From NCBI RefSeq assembly GCF_024198255.1, contig NZ_JAJVKW010000005.1, positions 124,001 to 188,000 of the forward strand: a stretch of 64,000 nt of DNA. Direction: 5' to 3'. The DNA is from Myxococcus guangdongensis (GTDB lineage Bacteria > Myxococcota > Myxococcia > Myxococcales > Myxococcaceae). This document shows, one piece after another, positions 1 to 9,259 of this stretch. The position numbers and the translations under genes are program-made. The notes beneath the pieces are model-generated. The model ran no database searches and was not told where the DNA came from. It saw only the letters and a program-made list of their open reading frames with translations. The stretch's first letter is position 1; each line of letters opens with the position of its first letter.

Positions 1-1187
1 TGGCGCTCGCGGTGGTGCTGCTGGTGGGGGCCGCGCTGCTCATCCGGAGCTTCGGCGCGCTCCAACAGGTCAAGCCCGGCTTCGACCCGACGGATGTGCA
101 CGTGCTGCGGATGTCGCTGCCGGAGGGCCGCTATGGCGAGCCGGAGGCGGTGGAGCGCTTCCTGCGTCAGGTGGAGGAGCGGGTGCGCGCGCTGCCCGGC
201 GTGGTGGAGGTGGGCTCCACGCCCACGCTGCCGATGGAGATGGGCTCCAGCATGAGCTTCGCCATCGAGGGCCGGTACGAAGGCCGTGAGGACGGCCCCG
301 GCGTGGGCTTCGGCCAGTACCGGCCGGTGTCGCCGGGCTACGCGCGGACGCTGGGGCTCGGGCTGGTGCAGGGGCGGTGGCTCGAGGAGACGGACACGGC
401 GCGCTCGGGGCCGGTGGTGGTCATCAACGAGGCGACCGCACGCAAGTACTGGCCGGGCGAGGACCCCGTGGGCAAGTCCATCCGGGTGGCGCACACGGTG
501 CCCTCGCTCCGGGACGACACGCCGCGCGTGGTGGTGGGCGTGGTGCGTGACGTGCGTGAGCGCGGGTTGGACCAGGAGGCGCCCGTGGTGCTGTATGTGC
601 CGACGGGGCAGGTGACGCGCAGGCTCAACGAGCTGCTCGTGCGGATGTTGCCGCGCAACCTGGTGGTGAAGTCATCCGGTGGCCACGCGGCGCTGGTGGC
701 GTCCGTGCAGAAGGAGCTGTGGGCGGTGGATTCGCGGCAGCCCGTGTCGGAGACGCTGATGCTGGACGCGCACGTGGCGCGCACGCTGGGCTCCGAGCGC
801 TTCAACATGGTGCTGCTGGGGTTGATGGCGGCGCTGGCGCTGGGGCTGGCGGCCGTGGGCATCTACGGCGTGCTGTCGTACCTGGTGAGCCAGCGGACGC
901 GGGAGATGGGCGTGCGCCTGGCGCTGGGGGCCACGCGCGGCGAGGTGGTGCGGTTGGTGTTCCTCCAGGGCCTGGGCTCGGTGGGCGCGGGCGTGGGCCT
1001 GGGCTTCGTGGGGGCGCTGGCGCTGACGCGGGTGGTGTCCGGGCTGGTGCACGGGGTGAGCGCGTTGGACCCGTGGTCGTTCCTCCTCGCGCCCCTGTCG
1101 CTGCTCGCGGTGGGGCTCGTCGCCACGTGGCTGCCCGCGCGCAGGGCCTCGCGCGTGGACCCCATCATCGCGCTCCGGTACGACTGA
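1..1187 (+). CDS. MacB/ADOP-type ABC transporter permease, 3' part
   Basis: C-terminal 395 or so codons of an FtsX-superfamily permease; the frame is open to the left edge, so the gene starts outside the window. The visible part opens with the end of a membrane segment followed by LIRSF, a signature of the second half of the ADOP (acidobacterial duplicated permease) and MacB families. A periplasmic MacB core domain of about 200 residues follows, then three membrane helices near the end. The sequence MGVRLALGATRGEVV is the usual cytoplasmic coupling-loop motif, and the protein ends with PARRASRVDPIIALRYD, typical of these permeases. Such proteins work with a LolD/MacB-type ATPase in export or envelope stress, but the partner is not in the window, so the substrate is unknown. 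Confidence 0.85.
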   Translation, partial: ALAVVLLVGAALLIRSFGALQQVKPGFDPTDVHVLRMSLPEGRYGEPEAVERFLRQVEERVRALPGVVEVGSTPTLPMEMGSSMSFAIEGRYEGREDGPGVGFGQYRPVSPGYARTLGLGLVQGRWLEETDTARSGPVVVINEATARKYWPGEDPVGKSIRVAHTVPSLRDDTPRVVVGVVRDVRERGLDQEAPVVLYVPTGQVTRRLNELLVRMLPRNLVVKSSGGHAALVASVQKELWAVDSRQPVSETLMLDAHVARTLGSERFNMVLLGLMAALALGLAAVGIYGVLSYLVSQRTREMGVRLALGATRGEVVRLVFLQGLGSVGAGVGLGFVGALALTRVVSGLVHGVSALDPWSFLLAPLSLLAVGLVATWLPARRASRVDPIIALRYD

Positions 1188-1199
1188 GTGGGAAGGGCA

Positions 1200-1227
1200 G
1201 GGCCCACGTCCACCTCGACGTGGGCCC
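1200..1227. terminator. Hairpin between convergent genes
   Basis: Perfect 11-bp inverted repeat (GGGCCCACGTC / GACGTGGGCCC) with a 6-nt loop, lying between the ends of the permease (+) and the DUF4114 lipoprotein (-). It could terminate both strands. There is no clear T-tract on either side, so it is only a probable terminator. Confidence 0.5.
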
Positions 1228-1235
1228 CGCGTGGG

Positions 1236-2627
1236 TCAGCGGATGGCGAAGCCCCAGGTGTAGGGCGTGCCTCGGAAGCTGCAGGTGGAGCCGTTGCTCC
1301 AGGCCCAGGTGAAGTCGAGCCGTCCTCCCGCGCAGTACTCGCCCGCGTAGTCGGCCAGGTGACCTCGGGCTCCGCCCACGTTGTCATTGTCGCACGCGAA
1401 CTCCGGGCTGGTGCTCCCGGCCGCGGGGTAGCCGTAGCCCACGCAGCCCATCATGATTTGCGAGGCGGGCGGGCCGTAGGTGCCTTGCTTGAACGCCGTG
1501 CCGGGTGTGCCGAGGGCCATGTTGACGCTGGTGTGGTTCCACGTCTGCGCGGGGTACGTCTGCGCGAAGCCCTCGCCGGAGGTGCGGTTGAAGACGCGAA
1601 TCTCGGTGAAGGAGATGCAGGCGAGCGCGCGAGACCAGTCCGAGCTCCCCGGGGTGCCGCGCGAGCTGACGCCCAGGCTCGTCTTCGCCGAGGCCGACTG
1701 CCAGCCCGCGACGGTCCATCCCCCGCCCGCCGCGCTCATGTCGCAATAGTGCTGCGTGGGGCCGGTGCCGCAGGGATTCAGGGCATACACGCCGCTGGGC
1801 AAGGAAGGGCAGTACTGGCGCAGCAGCCGGCACGAGGCGGGCGCGGCGGTGGGGGACTCGGGGCAGGGCTTCTCGGGGATGCTGGGGCCCGACGGGTCCG
1901 TGCCCGTCACGGGGTTGCTGGTGACGGAGACGATGAGGTCGGAGAAGTTGTTGTTGGCCTGCTCGTGGGCGCGGTCGAAGTCCTCGAAGGCCAGCACGCG
2001 CCGCTGCGCGCCCGGGTGGTAGAGCGAGACGAGGTGTCGGCGCTGCGAGGGGAGGGGCTCCGGGTTGAGCGCGTCCAGCGAGTAATAGGTCGTCCGGGTG
2101 TAGTCGACCTGGCCCCAATCCCAGCCATTGGAGACCAGGAAGAAGCCGATGCGCGTGCCCGCGGGGAAGCGCCCCAGGTGCATGCGGTCTCCCGGGGTCA
2201 GCGCGCCTCCGGAGCCCCAGGCGGAGGCGTTGTCGAAGATGAGGTGCTTCTGCAGGCCCACCGTCGTGGTGGGAGGGCTGCCCTCCGGATAGGTGAAGTA
2301 GCCCAGCGTGTTCAGGAACGTCGCCGCCTCCGACACGAAGGTCACCCAGACATCCGACTCCGCGAGGACTCGCACGTTGGGGTCGAAGCCCGACGACAGG
2401 TACTCCGGATGGTGCACCAGGACGGACTGTCCTTCGGGGAGCGCCGCCTGGATGTCCTGGAGGAAGTCCGCGGGGAGGCTCTCCGGCGGGGCCTCTTCCA
2501 CCTTCGCGCGCGAGGTGGAGAGCGAGGGCGTCGTCTGGCCCGCCTCCTCCGGATGACAGCCCCACGCCAGCAGCAGACACAACGGTGACAACACCCGGCG
2601 CACCGGGCGGCACGAAATGAATGACAT
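1236..2627 (-). CDS. Secreted lipoprotein with DUF4114 and fibrinogen-like regions
   Basis: 463 residues. I chose the ATG at 2627 because AGGGAG lies 8 nt upstream and the signal peptide begins there; an in-frame start at 2663 would add 12 residues before it. The N-terminus is a lipoprotein signal with lipobox LLAWGC. Residues of about 75-235 resemble DUF4114: a rigid FLNTLGYFTY element, IGFFLVSNGWDWG, and an acidic FEDFDR...NNNFSDLIVSV end. The C-terminal 190 residues are Cys-rich and contain CDMSAAGGGWTVAGW, which is like the core of fibrinogen-C/GGGWTV domains used in lectin-like recognition. Probably an outer-surface carbohydrate- or matrix-binding lipoprotein; the ligand is unknown. It ends at the hairpin shared with the preceding permease. 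Confidence 0.8.
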   Translation of the reverse strand: MSFISCRPVRRVLSPLCLLLAWGCHPEEAGQTTPSLSTSRAKVEEAPPESLPADFLQDIQAALPEGQSVLVHHPEYLSSGFDPNVRVLAESDVWVTFVSEAATFLNTLGYFTYPEGSPPTTTVGLQKHLIFDNASAWGSGGALTPGDRMHLGRFPAGTRIGFFLVSNGWDWGQVDYTRTTYYSLDALNPEPLPSQRRHLVSLYHPGAQRRVLAFEDFDRAHEQANNNFSDLIVSVTSNPVTGTDPSGPSIPEKPCPESPTAAPASCRLLRQYCPSLPSGVYALNPCGTGPTQHYCDMSAAGGGWTVAGWQSASAKTSLGVSSRGTPGSSDWSRALACISFTEIRVFNRTSGEGFAQTYPAQTWNHTSVNMALGTPGTAFKQGTYGPPASQIMMGCVGYGYPAAGSTSPEFACDNDNVGGARGHLADYAGEYCAGGRLDFTWAWSNGSTCSFRGTPYTWGFAIR

Positions 2628-2730
2628 GTCAGGGACTCCCTTGGAGGGAAGGAATGGCTCCACGCGAGAGCCCCTGGATTGAATGGCAAACGTCGCGTGC
2701 CGGCAAATCCGGCGGCGACGGGCGCCGCGG

Positions 2731-4671
2731 CTAGGGGGCGCTGCCCGCGAGGTCCTGGAGGACCTGCCACCGCGCGTAGAGCCGGTCCACCTCGGCGACG
2801 GCGCCGTCGAGCTCCTTCTGGACCTCCGCCACCTTGCCGCTCTTGCTGTAGATGGTCGGGTCGGCGAGCTGGGCCTCCAGCTCCGCCTTGCGCGTCTCGG
2901 CCGCTTCGATGGTGGCCTCCATGCCGTCCAGCTCTCGCTGGTCCTTGTAGGAGAGCTTGCCCCCCTTGCGCGCCTGCTTCGGCGCGGCGGCGGGGGGAGC
3001 GGCCGCTACGGGCTCGGCCTTCTTCGACGCGGCCTTGGCGGCCTCGGCGGCGGCCTGCGCGTCCGACTGCTCCTTGAGCCGCCGGTACATCGTGTAGTTG
3101 CCCTCGTAGCGGGTGACGCGGCCGTTGCCGTCGAACGTCACGATGCTCGTGGCCACCTTGTCGAGGAAGTACCGGTCGTGCGTGACGAGCAGCGTGCTGC
3201 CGCCGAAGTCCAGCAGCAGCCTCTCCAGGACGTTGAGCGTGACGATGTCCAGGTCGTTCGTGGGCTCGTCCAGCACCAGCACGTTGGCGCCCTCCAGGAA
3301 CAGCCGCGCCAGCAGCAGCCGGTTGCGCTCGCCGCCCGACAGCGCCTTCACCTTCATGCGCTGCATGGGCACCGGGAAGAGCAGGTCGTCCAGGTAGTCG
3401 CGCAGGGCCACCTTCTGGTCCCCCAGGTCCACCCAGTCCTCGCCCTGCGAGGCCGCCTCGTACACCGTCATCTCCGGGTCCAGCTGCGCCCGGTTCTGGT
3501 CGTAGTACGCCACCTTCGTGTTCTTCCCGATGACCAGCTTGCCGCTGTCCGGGGGCAGCTCCCCCAGCAGCACGCGCAGGAAGGTCGTCTTGCCCACGCC
3601 GTTGGGGCCGACCAGGCCCACGCGCTCGCCGCGCTGCAGCCGGAAGTCCACGCCGTCGAGCACCTTGCGCTCGCCGAAGGCCTTCGTGAGCCCCTCGGAC
3701 TCGATGACGGTGTGGCCCAGCCGGGGCGCGGCAATCACGCGCAGGTCCGCCACCTTGGGGCGCTGGAAGCCCTTCTCCGCCATCAGCTTCTGGGCCCGGT
3801 CGATGCGCGCCTTGCTCTTGGTGCGCCGCGCTTCCGGCCCGCGGCGCAGCCACGCCACTTCCTGGGCGATCCACCGCTCGCGCTTGTGCTGGGCGACCTC
3901 CGCGTTCTCCTGCGCCACCAGCTTCTGCTCCAGGTACGCCTGGTAGTTGCCCGGATAGGACGTGACGCCCGCGCCCGGCTGGATCTCGACGATGCGGTCC
4001 ACCAGCCCGTCCAGGAAGTACCGGTCGTGGGTGACGAGCAGCAGCGCCCCGGGCAGCTTGTCCAGCTCCTCCTCCAGCCAGTCCACCGTGTCGGCGTCCA
4101 GGTGGTTGGTGGGCTCGTCCAGGAGCAGCATGTCCGGGCGCGTGAGCAGCGCCCGGGCGATCGCCACGCGCTTGCGCAGGCCGCCCGACAGCTGCGCCAC
4201 CGGCCGGTCCCAGTCCTTCACGCCCAGCCTGTCCAGCAGCGTCTTCGCGTGGTGCTCGGTGTCCCAGCCGCCCAGCTGCTCGATGCGGTCCGACAGCACG
4301 GCCAGCTGCTCCATCAGCTTCTCGTGGGCCTCCGGGGGAGAGGCCTCCAGCCTCGTCGCCAGCTCCGCCTGGGCCGCCAGCGCCTCGCGCAGCGGGCCCT
4401 GGGCCACCGACAGCTCCGAGGCCACCGTGGCGCCCTCGCCGAACTCCGGCTCCTGGGGCAGGTAGGTGACGCGAGCGCCACGGCGCAGCTGCAGCTCCCC
4501 CGTGTCCGGCTTCGCCGCGCCCGCGAGGATCTTCATCAGCGACGTCTTGCCCGAGCCGTTGACGCCGACCAGGCCCACCCGCTCACCCTCTTCGATGGTG
4601 ACGGTGAGCCCTTCGAACACGGTGCGGCTGCCGAAGCTGAGCTGGACGTTGGCGGCACGGAGCAGCGTCAC
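2731..4671 (-). CDS. uup: ABC-F ATPase, Uup type
   Basis: 646 residues from a GTG at 4671, which has GGGAG 8 nt upstream; a second in-frame GTG at 4707 would overlap the upstream terminator stem and is less likely. Two ABC domains are seen: Walker A motifs GVNGSGKTS and GPNGVGKTT, and signatures LSGGLRKRVAIARALL and LSGGERNRLLLARLFL, with no membrane segments, as expected of soluble ABC-F proteins. The C-terminal 65 residues form the coiled-coil typical of Uup (LDGMEATIEAAETRKAELEAQL...). ABC-F proteins act on the ribosome; Uup has been linked to ribosome rescue/assembly and transposon excision. It follows fusA on the same strand, but an intrinsic terminator separates the two, so it probably has its own promoter or depends on read-through. 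Confidence 0.9.
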   Translation of the reverse strand: MTLLRAANVQLSFGSRTVFEGLTVTIEEGERVGLVGVNGSGKTSLMKILAGAAKPDTGELQLRRGARVTYLPQEPEFGEGATVASELSVAQGPLREALAAQAELATRLEASPPEAHEKLMEQLAVLSDRIEQLGGWDTEHHAKTLLDRLGVKDWDRPVAQLSGGLRKRVAIARALLTRPDMLLLDEPTNHLDADTVDWLEEELDKLPGALLLVTHDRYFLDGLVDRIVEIQPGAGVTSYPGNYQAYLEQKLVAQENAEVAQHKRERWIAQEVAWLRRGPEARRTKSKARIDRAQKLMAEKGFQRPKVADLRVIAAPRLGHTVIESEGLTKAFGERKVLDGVDFRLQRGERVGLVGPNGVGKTTFLRVLLGELPPDSGKLVIGKNTKVAYYDQNRAQLDPEMTVYEAASQGEDWVDLGDQKVALRDYLDDLLFPVPMQRMKVKALSGGERNRLLLARLFLEGANVLVLDEPTNDLDIVTLNVLERLLLDFGGSTLLVTHDRYFLDKVATSIVTFDGNGRVTRYEGNYTMYRRLKEQSDAQAAAEAAKAASKKAEPVAAAPPAAAPKQARKGGKLSYKDQRELDGMEATIEAAETRKAELEAQLADPTIYSKSGKVAEVQKELDGAVAEVDRLYARWQVLQDLAGSAP

Positions 4672-4681
4672 GATGATTCTC

Positions 4682-4723
4682 CCGAAAAGGCGAAAGGCGC
4701 CCCTCACTGAAGAGGAGCGCCTT
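4682..4723 (-). terminator. Intrinsic terminator after fusA
   Basis: On the minus strand a 12-bp stem (AAGGCGCTCCTC / GAGGGGCGCCTT, one G-T pair) with a 6-nt loop is followed by TTCGCCTTTTC. It lies 30 nt after the fusA stop and overlaps the in-frame GTG at 4707 that could otherwise start the next gene. Confidence 0.75.
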
Positions 4724-4754
4724 CCTTACAACCTGGACGCCTGGGAGGCGCGGA

Positions 4755-6869
4755 CTACTTGCGCGCCGCCTGCTCGGCCGCGAGCTTCTCCTTGTACGCG
4801 GCCATCAGGGCCTCGGACTCGTTGCGCGGCACCGGCGTGTACTTGGCGAACTCCATCGTGAACTCGCCCTTGCCCTGCGTCGCGGAGCGAAGGTCCGTGG
4901 AGTAGCCGAACATCGTGTTCAGCGGAACCTCGGCCACCGCCGTCACGTAGCCCTCGGCGGTCTCCGTGGAGAGGATGGTGCCGCGGCGCTGGTTGAGCTG
5001 GCCGACGACGGAGCCCTGGAAGTCCTCGGGCGCCGTGACTTCGACCTTCATCATCGGCTCGAGGATGATGGGCTTGGCGGCGGCGTAGCCCTCGCGGAAG
5101 CCCATGATGGCGGCCGTCTTGAACGCCATTTCGGACGAGTCGACCGCGTGGAACGCGCCGTCGTTGATGACCACGCGCACACCGACGACGGGGAAGCCGA
5201 TGAGGCTGCCCTTCTTCACGGCCTCGGCGAAGCCCTTGTCGCACGCGGGGATGAACTCGCGCGGAATCGAGCCACCGACGATGTCGTCCACGAACTCGTA
5301 CTGCTGCACCGCGTCCGAGGGCAGCGGCTCGATGTAGCCGCACACGCGCGCGAACTGACCGGAACCACCGGTCTGCTTCTTGTGCGTGTAGGCGAACTCG
5401 CCCTTCTGGCTGATGGTCTCGCGGTACGCCACCTGGGGCTTACCGGCCTTCACCTCGCACTGGTACTCGCGCTTCATGCGCTCGATGTAGATCTCCAGGT
5501 GCAGCTCACCCATGCCGCGGATGATGGTCTGCCCGGACTCCTCATCGCGGTGCACGCGGAAGGTGGGGTCTTCCTTCGTGAAGCGGTTGAGCGCCTTGGA
5601 GAAGTTCTGCAGCGCCGAGCGGTCCTTCGGCTCCACGGCGAGCGAAATCACCGCGTCCGGGACGTGCATGGACGTCATCGTGTAGTTCACCGAGCCGTCG
5701 GTGAACGTGTCGCCGGAGGCGCACTCGATGCCGAACAGCGCGACGATGTCGCCGGCCGTCGCGTCGTTGATGTCGTCCATCTTGTTGGAGTTCATCCGGA
5801 CGATGCGCGGAACCTTGACCTTCTTCTGGTTCACCTGGTTGACGATGAAGTCACCCTTGCTGACGCGGCCCTGGTAGACGCGCATGTACGTCAGCTGGCC
5901 GTAGCGACCGTCCTCCAGCTTGAACGCCAGACCGACGAAGGGCTTCTCCGGGTCCGACTCGAGGATGACCTTCGCCTCGTTGTTCTTCTGGTCCAGCGCC
6001 TCGTTGGTCGCCTCCTTGGGGTTCGGGAGGAAGTTACAGACGGCGTTCAGGAGCAGCTGCACGCCCTTGTTCTTGTAGGCGGAGCCGCACATGACGGGCG
6101 TCATCTTCAGGGCGATGGTCGCCCGGCGGATGGCCGCGGTGATGGCGTCGTTCGGGATGGCGGCGTCCGACAGGAACAGCTCACCCAGCTGGTCGTCGAC
6201 CTCGGCCACGCCCTCGATCATCTGCTGACGGCGCGCCTTGGCGTCGTCCAGCATGTCCGCGGGAATCTCCTCCTCGCGGACCTGCTCGCCGTTCTCACCG
6301 TCGAAGTAGAACGCCTTCATCTGGATGAGGTCGACCAGGCCCTTGAAGCGGTCCTCGCCGCCGATGGGCAGCTGCAGCTTGACGGGGTGGTGCGACAGCT
6401 TCTCCTTCAGCTGCGCGGCCACGCGGTCATAGTTCGCGCCGGCGCGGTCCATCTTGTTGACGAACGCGATGCGCGGGACGCGGTAGCGCTTCATCTGCCG
6501 GTCGACCGTGATCGACTGCGACTGCACGCCGGACACCGAGCAGAGCACCAGGATGGCGCCGTCGAGCACGCGCAGGGAGCGCTCCACCTCGATGGTGAAG
6601 TCCACGTGTCCCGGCGTGTCGATGAGGTTGATGTTGTACTCACCCCACATCGCGTACGTGGCGGCCGACTGGATGGTGATGCCCTTCTCACGCTCCAGGT
6701 CCATCGAGTCCATGACCGCGCCCACGCCGTCCTTGCCGCGGACCTCGTGGATCTCATGGATCTTGCCCGTATAGAACAGGATGCGCTCGGAGAGCGTCGT
6801 CTTGCCCGAGTCGATGTGGGCGGAGATACCGATGTTACGAATCTTCTCGATGGGTGCGTTGGCGGCCAC
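4755..6869 (-). CDS. fusA: Elongation factor G, mitochondrial/spd type
   Basis: 704 residues; a GTPase that moves tRNA and mRNA through the ribosome. GTP-binding motifs are intact: G1 AHIDSGKT (17-24), G3 DTPGH (84-88) and G4 NKMD (138-141), followed by domains II-V. The start is a GTG with AAGGA 7 nt upstream. The sequence is not the common bacterial form (AHIDAGKTT): it has [39 protein letters not shown] and [13 protein letters not shown], which match mitochondrial EF-G1 and the spd EF-G group of spirochaetes, planctomycetes and deltaproteobacteria. It stands alone, not in an rpsL-rpsG-fusA-tuf operon, which fits a second EF-G copy. It ends at a strong terminator. The upstream region is unusually AT-rich for this DNA. 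Confidence 0.95.
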   Translation of the reverse strand: MAANAPIEKIRNIGISAHIDSGKTTLSERILFYTGKIHEIHEVRGKDGVGAVMDSMDLEREKGITIQSAATYAMWGEYNINLIDTPGHVDFTIEVERSLRVLDGAILVLCSVSGVQSQSITVDRQMKRYRVPRIAFVNKMDRAGANYDRVAAQLKEKLSHHPVKLQLPIGGEDRFKGLVDLIQMKAFYFDGENGEQVREEEIPADMLDDAKARRQQMIEGVAEVDDQLGELFLSDAAIPNDAITAAIRRATIALKMTPVMCGSAYKNKGVQLLLNAVCNFLPNPKEATNEALDQKNNEAKVILESDPEKPFVGLAFKLEDGRYGQLTYMRVYQGRVSKGDFIVNQVNQKKVKVPRIVRMNSNKMDDINDATAGDIVALFGIECASGDTFTDGSVNYTMTSMHVPDAVISLAVEPKDRSALQNFSKALNRFTKEDPTFRVHRDEESGQTIIRGMGELHLEIYIERMKREYQCEVKAGKPQVAYRETISQKGEFAYTHKKQTGGSGQFARVCGYIEPLPSDAVQQYEFVDDIVGGSIPREFIPACDKGFAEAVKKGSLIGFPVVGVRVVINDGAFHAVDSSEMAFKTAAIMGFREGYAAAKPIILEPMMKVEVTAPEDFQGSVVGQLNQRRGTILSTETAEGYVTAVAEVPLNTMFGYSTDLRSATQGKGEFTMEFAKYTPVPRNESEALMAAYKEKLAAEQAARK

Positions 6870-6987
6870 GATCCGGTCCTTCTTTTCTTGAATGTGCCTG
6901 ACGGAACAGAGCAGGCGGGGCCCTTACTTCCCACGGGACTTGGTTTCCAGCCAAATCCGCATGAGGGTGGAGTCCAATACTCCTACC

Positions 6988-7020
6988 TTGCCTTACAGCT
7001 CGGGCCCAACCTTATATAAG
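6988..7020 (+). promoter_or_regulatory. Candidate sigma-70-like promoter for the SnoaL-like gene
   Basis: TTGCCT at 6988-6993, an 18-bp spacer, then TTATAT at 7012-7017, part of the perfect palindrome CTTATATAAG (7011-7020), in an AT-rich patch. A small hairpin (CTCTCG / CGAGAG, 7033-7048) would lie in the leader. Since the -10 region is palindromic it could also serve the divergent fusA gene. Based on pattern only. Confidence 0.35.
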
Positions 7021-7082
7021 AGGCGGCTTGGCCTCTCGCTGTCGAGAGACTGTCACCGAATTCTTCCGAGGGTTTCTGAACC

Positions 7083-7445
7083 ATGAGCGCGAGCGAAAAC
7101 TTCTCCGTGGCCCGGGCCTGGCTGGCCGCCTTCAACGCGCATGACGTGGAGGGGCTGGTGGCGCTGTACGCCGAGGACTGCACCCACACCTCGCCCAAGA
7201 TCAGGGTGTTGCACCCGGAGACGGGCGGGAAGCTGGTGGGCCGGCCGGCCCTGGCGAAGTGGTGGAGGGAGGCCATCGCCCGGCTGCCTGGCCTGCGCTA
7301 CGAGGAGACGGCGCTGACGGCGGACGGCGAGCGCGTCTTCATGGAGTACCTGCGGCACGCACCTGGCGAGGCGCCCATGCCGGTGGCGGAGGTGCTGGAG
7401 GTCCGTGGCGGCCGGATTGTCGCCTCTCGCGTGTACCACGGCTGA
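7083..7445 (+). CDS. SnoaL-like / NTF2-fold small protein
   Basis: 120 residues, no signal peptide. The pattern ARAWLAAFNAHDVEGLVALYAEDCTHTSP, then a loop, GRPALAKWWREAIARLPGLRYEETALTADGERVFMEYLRH and a last strand VLEVRGGRIVASRVYHG is the alpha/beta cone of the SnoaL/NTF2 superfamily. Members are isomerases, cyclases, or just small-molecule binding proteins. Nothing in the neighbourhood identifies a substrate, so the reaction is not assigned. It is divergent from fusA, with the likely promoter just upstream. Confidence 0.85.
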   Translation: MSASENFSVARAWLAAFNAHDVEGLVALYAEDCTHTSPKIRVLHPETGGKLVGRPALAKWWREAIARLPGLRYEETALTADGERVFMEYLRHAPGEAPMPVAEVLEVRGGRIVASRVYHG

Positions 7446-7467
7446 CGGCCGGGCTAGGGTGCCCCCC

Positions 7468-7806
7468 ATGGCGACGAACCCCAGCGCCTTCGACAAGGAC
7501 TTCGGCTACCTGCTCCCGTTCCTGGACAAGGTGGCCGCCGCGGCGGCGGGTCTCGAGGACTCCCAGGCCCGCGAGGAGCTGACGCGGCTGATGGCGGAGG
7601 AGAAGGTCCGCTGGGAGCGCGCGCGGGAGCTGTTGCGCGGCGCCGGCGGCAAGGGCGGCGGGCGCTCCGACGCGGGCGCTTCCCCCGAGTCCTCGCTGGC
7701 CCGGGCCTCGGCGGATGACGTCCACCGCACGGCGCCGGGCCCCTCGGGCCTCACCGTGGGCAGCCTGAAGAGTGACGGCGCGGCGCCGAAGTCGCGGCGC
7801 CGCTGA
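7468..7806 (+). CDS. Hypothetical protein, 112 residues
   Basis: Small cytoplasmic protein, not recognised. The first 70 residues are predicted helical and amphipathic (FGYLLPFLDKVAAAAAGLEDSQAREELTRLMAEEKVRWERARELL), followed by a Gly/Ser-rich disordered tail ending in SRRR. Start ATG at 7468 is 22 nt after the stop of the SnoaL-like gene, so the two are likely co-transcribed; an earlier in-frame start at 7405 would overlap that gene. It converges on sthA with a 3-bp gap. Confidence 0.75.
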   Translation: MATNPSAFDKDFGYLLPFLDKVAAAAAGLEDSQAREELTRLMAEEKVRWERARELLRGAGGKGGGRSDAGASPESSLARASADDVHRTAPGPSGLTVGSLKSDGAAPKSRRR

Positions 7807-7809
7807 ACC

Positions 7810-9216
7810 TCAGACGAGGCCGCGCTTGAGGCGGTCCAGCGCGTCGAAGGTGGCCGACTTGTAGGCCTCCGACAGCGTCGGGTAGTTGAAGCACGTCTCC
7901 ACGAAGAGCCGCGCGGTGGAGCCGGTGAGCATGGCCACCAGGCCGATGTGCACCAGCTCGGAGGCCTGCTCCCCGAGGACGTGCACGCCGAGCAGCTTGA
8001 GGCTCTCGCGGTGGAAGAGCAGCTTCAAGAGGCCGTGCGTCTCTCCGATGATCTGCCCGCGCGGGTTGGTGGCGAAGCGGGCGCGGCCGGCCACGTAGGG
8101 GATGGCCTTGGCTCGCAGGCCTTCCTCCGTCTCGCCGGCCGTGGAGACCTCGGGGATGGTGTAGATGCCGTAGGGCAGCACGGTGGCGATGGCCAGCGGG
8201 CCGCCCAGACAGAAGGCGTGCTCCACCGCGACGCGCGCCTGGTCCATGGAGGTGGAGGCCAGGGCGGGGAAGCCGATGACGTCTCCCACCGCGTAGATGT
8301 GCGGCACGGCCGTCTGGAAGCCGGGGCCCACCTCCACCTGTCCACGTGAGCCCAGCTTCACGCCCAGCTCCGCGAGCCCCAGTCCGTCCGTGTTCGCCGA
8401 GCGGCCCGAGGCCACCAGCACCTGGTCCGCGGAGACCTCCTCACCGGAGGACAGCGTCAGGCGGATGGGCACCTCGCACGCGGCGGGCACGTCCACCTTC
8501 TCCACCGTCTGGCCGAAGCGCAGGCGGATGCCGAGCGCCTCCATGCGCTGGGCGAGCAGCGCGGAGAACTCGTCGTCCAGGAAGGACAACAGCTCCGTCT
8601 TCACCTCCACCAGCGTCACGGGGATGCCGAGCGCGGCGAACATGCACGCGTACTCGCAGCCGATGACGCCGCCGCCCACCACGACGAGCGACTTGGGCAG
8701 CTGGCCAATCTCCAGCACCTCGTCCGAGTCGTGCACGCGCACGTCGCCGAAGGGGTACAGCGGGGGCCGGTAGGGCTTGGAGCCGGTGGCGACGAGGATG
8801 AAGGCGCCGGTGAGGCGCACGTCGTCGGCGCCCACGCGGCGCACCAACACGGTGTGCTCGTCCAGGAGCGTGCCGTTGCCCTGGAGCACCTGGATGCCGT
8901 GGCGCTCCAGGTTGTGGGCGATGCGCTCGCGCTCCATGCCCTTCACCCGGCGCTCGCGGTAGAGGAAGTCGGAGACGGTGGCCTCGTGGCGCAGCGTCGT
9001 CTCCACGCTGTAGAGGCCGCGCGCCTTGAGGCCGGACAGGTGCAGCGACGTCTCGCGCAACGTCTTGGACGGCAGCGTCCCGGTGTTGGCCGCGGTTCCA
9101 CCCAGCACGGGCTCACGCTCCACCACCGCCACGCGCTTGCCCGCCAGCGCCGCCTGCACCGCCCCCCACTCACCGGCCGGGCCGGAGCCAATCACCACCA
9201 GGTCGAAGTCCCTCAT
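7810..9216 (-). CDS. sthA: SthA-like soluble pyridine nucleotide transhydrogenase
   Basis: 468 residues, a class-I flavoprotein disulfide-reductase fold: FAD motif GSGPAG (10-15), second dinucleotide motif GGGVIGCEYA, FAD-ribityl motif IYAVGDVIGFPALASTSMDQA, and a C-terminal dimerisation domain. The usual redox pair CxxxxC is missing: the two positions are Ala42 and Thr47 in GGTAANTGTLPSK. This is like SthA (which keeps only the first Cys) and rules out lipoamide dehydrogenase, glutathione reductase and mercuric reductase. SthA moves hydride between NADPH and NAD+. The loss of both cysteines means a disulfide reaction is not possible; another NAD(P)H-dependent flavin activity cannot be excluded. 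Confidence 0.88.
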   Translation of the reverse strand: MRDFDLVVIGSGPAGEWGAVQAALAGKRVAVVEREPVLGGTAANTGTLPSKTLRETSLHLSGLKARGLYSVETTLRHEATVSDFLYRERRVKGMERERIAHNLERHGIQVLQGNGTLLDEHTVLVRRVGADDVRLTGAFILVATGSKPYRPPLYPFGDVRVHDSDEVLEIGQLPKSLVVVGGGVIGCEYACMFAALGIPVTLVEVKTELLSFLDDEFSALLAQRMEALGIRLRFGQTVEKVDVPAACEVPIRLTLSSGEEVSADQVLVASGRSANTDGLGLAELGVKLGSRGQVEVGPGFQTAVPHIYAVGDVIGFPALASTSMDQARVAVEHAFCLGGPLAIATVLPYGIYTIPEVSTAGETEEGLRAKAIPYVAGRARFATNPRGQIIGETHGLLKLLFHRESLKLLGVHVLGEQASELVHIGLVAMLTGSTARLFVETCFNYPTLSEAYKSATFDALDRLKRGLV

Positions 9217-9259
9217 AGGACCCCAAACTACGCGACCCCACGCACCCTTTGAAGCGAAC

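Noticed and set aside
2683..4710. 675-residue plus-strand frame opposite the ABC-F gene
   Set aside because: Antisense shadow; the minus-strand gene has two complete ABC domains.
7810..9216. Lipoamide dehydrogenase or mercuric reductase
   Set aside because: Both redox cysteines are replaced (Ala42, Thr47), so disulfide chemistry is not possible.
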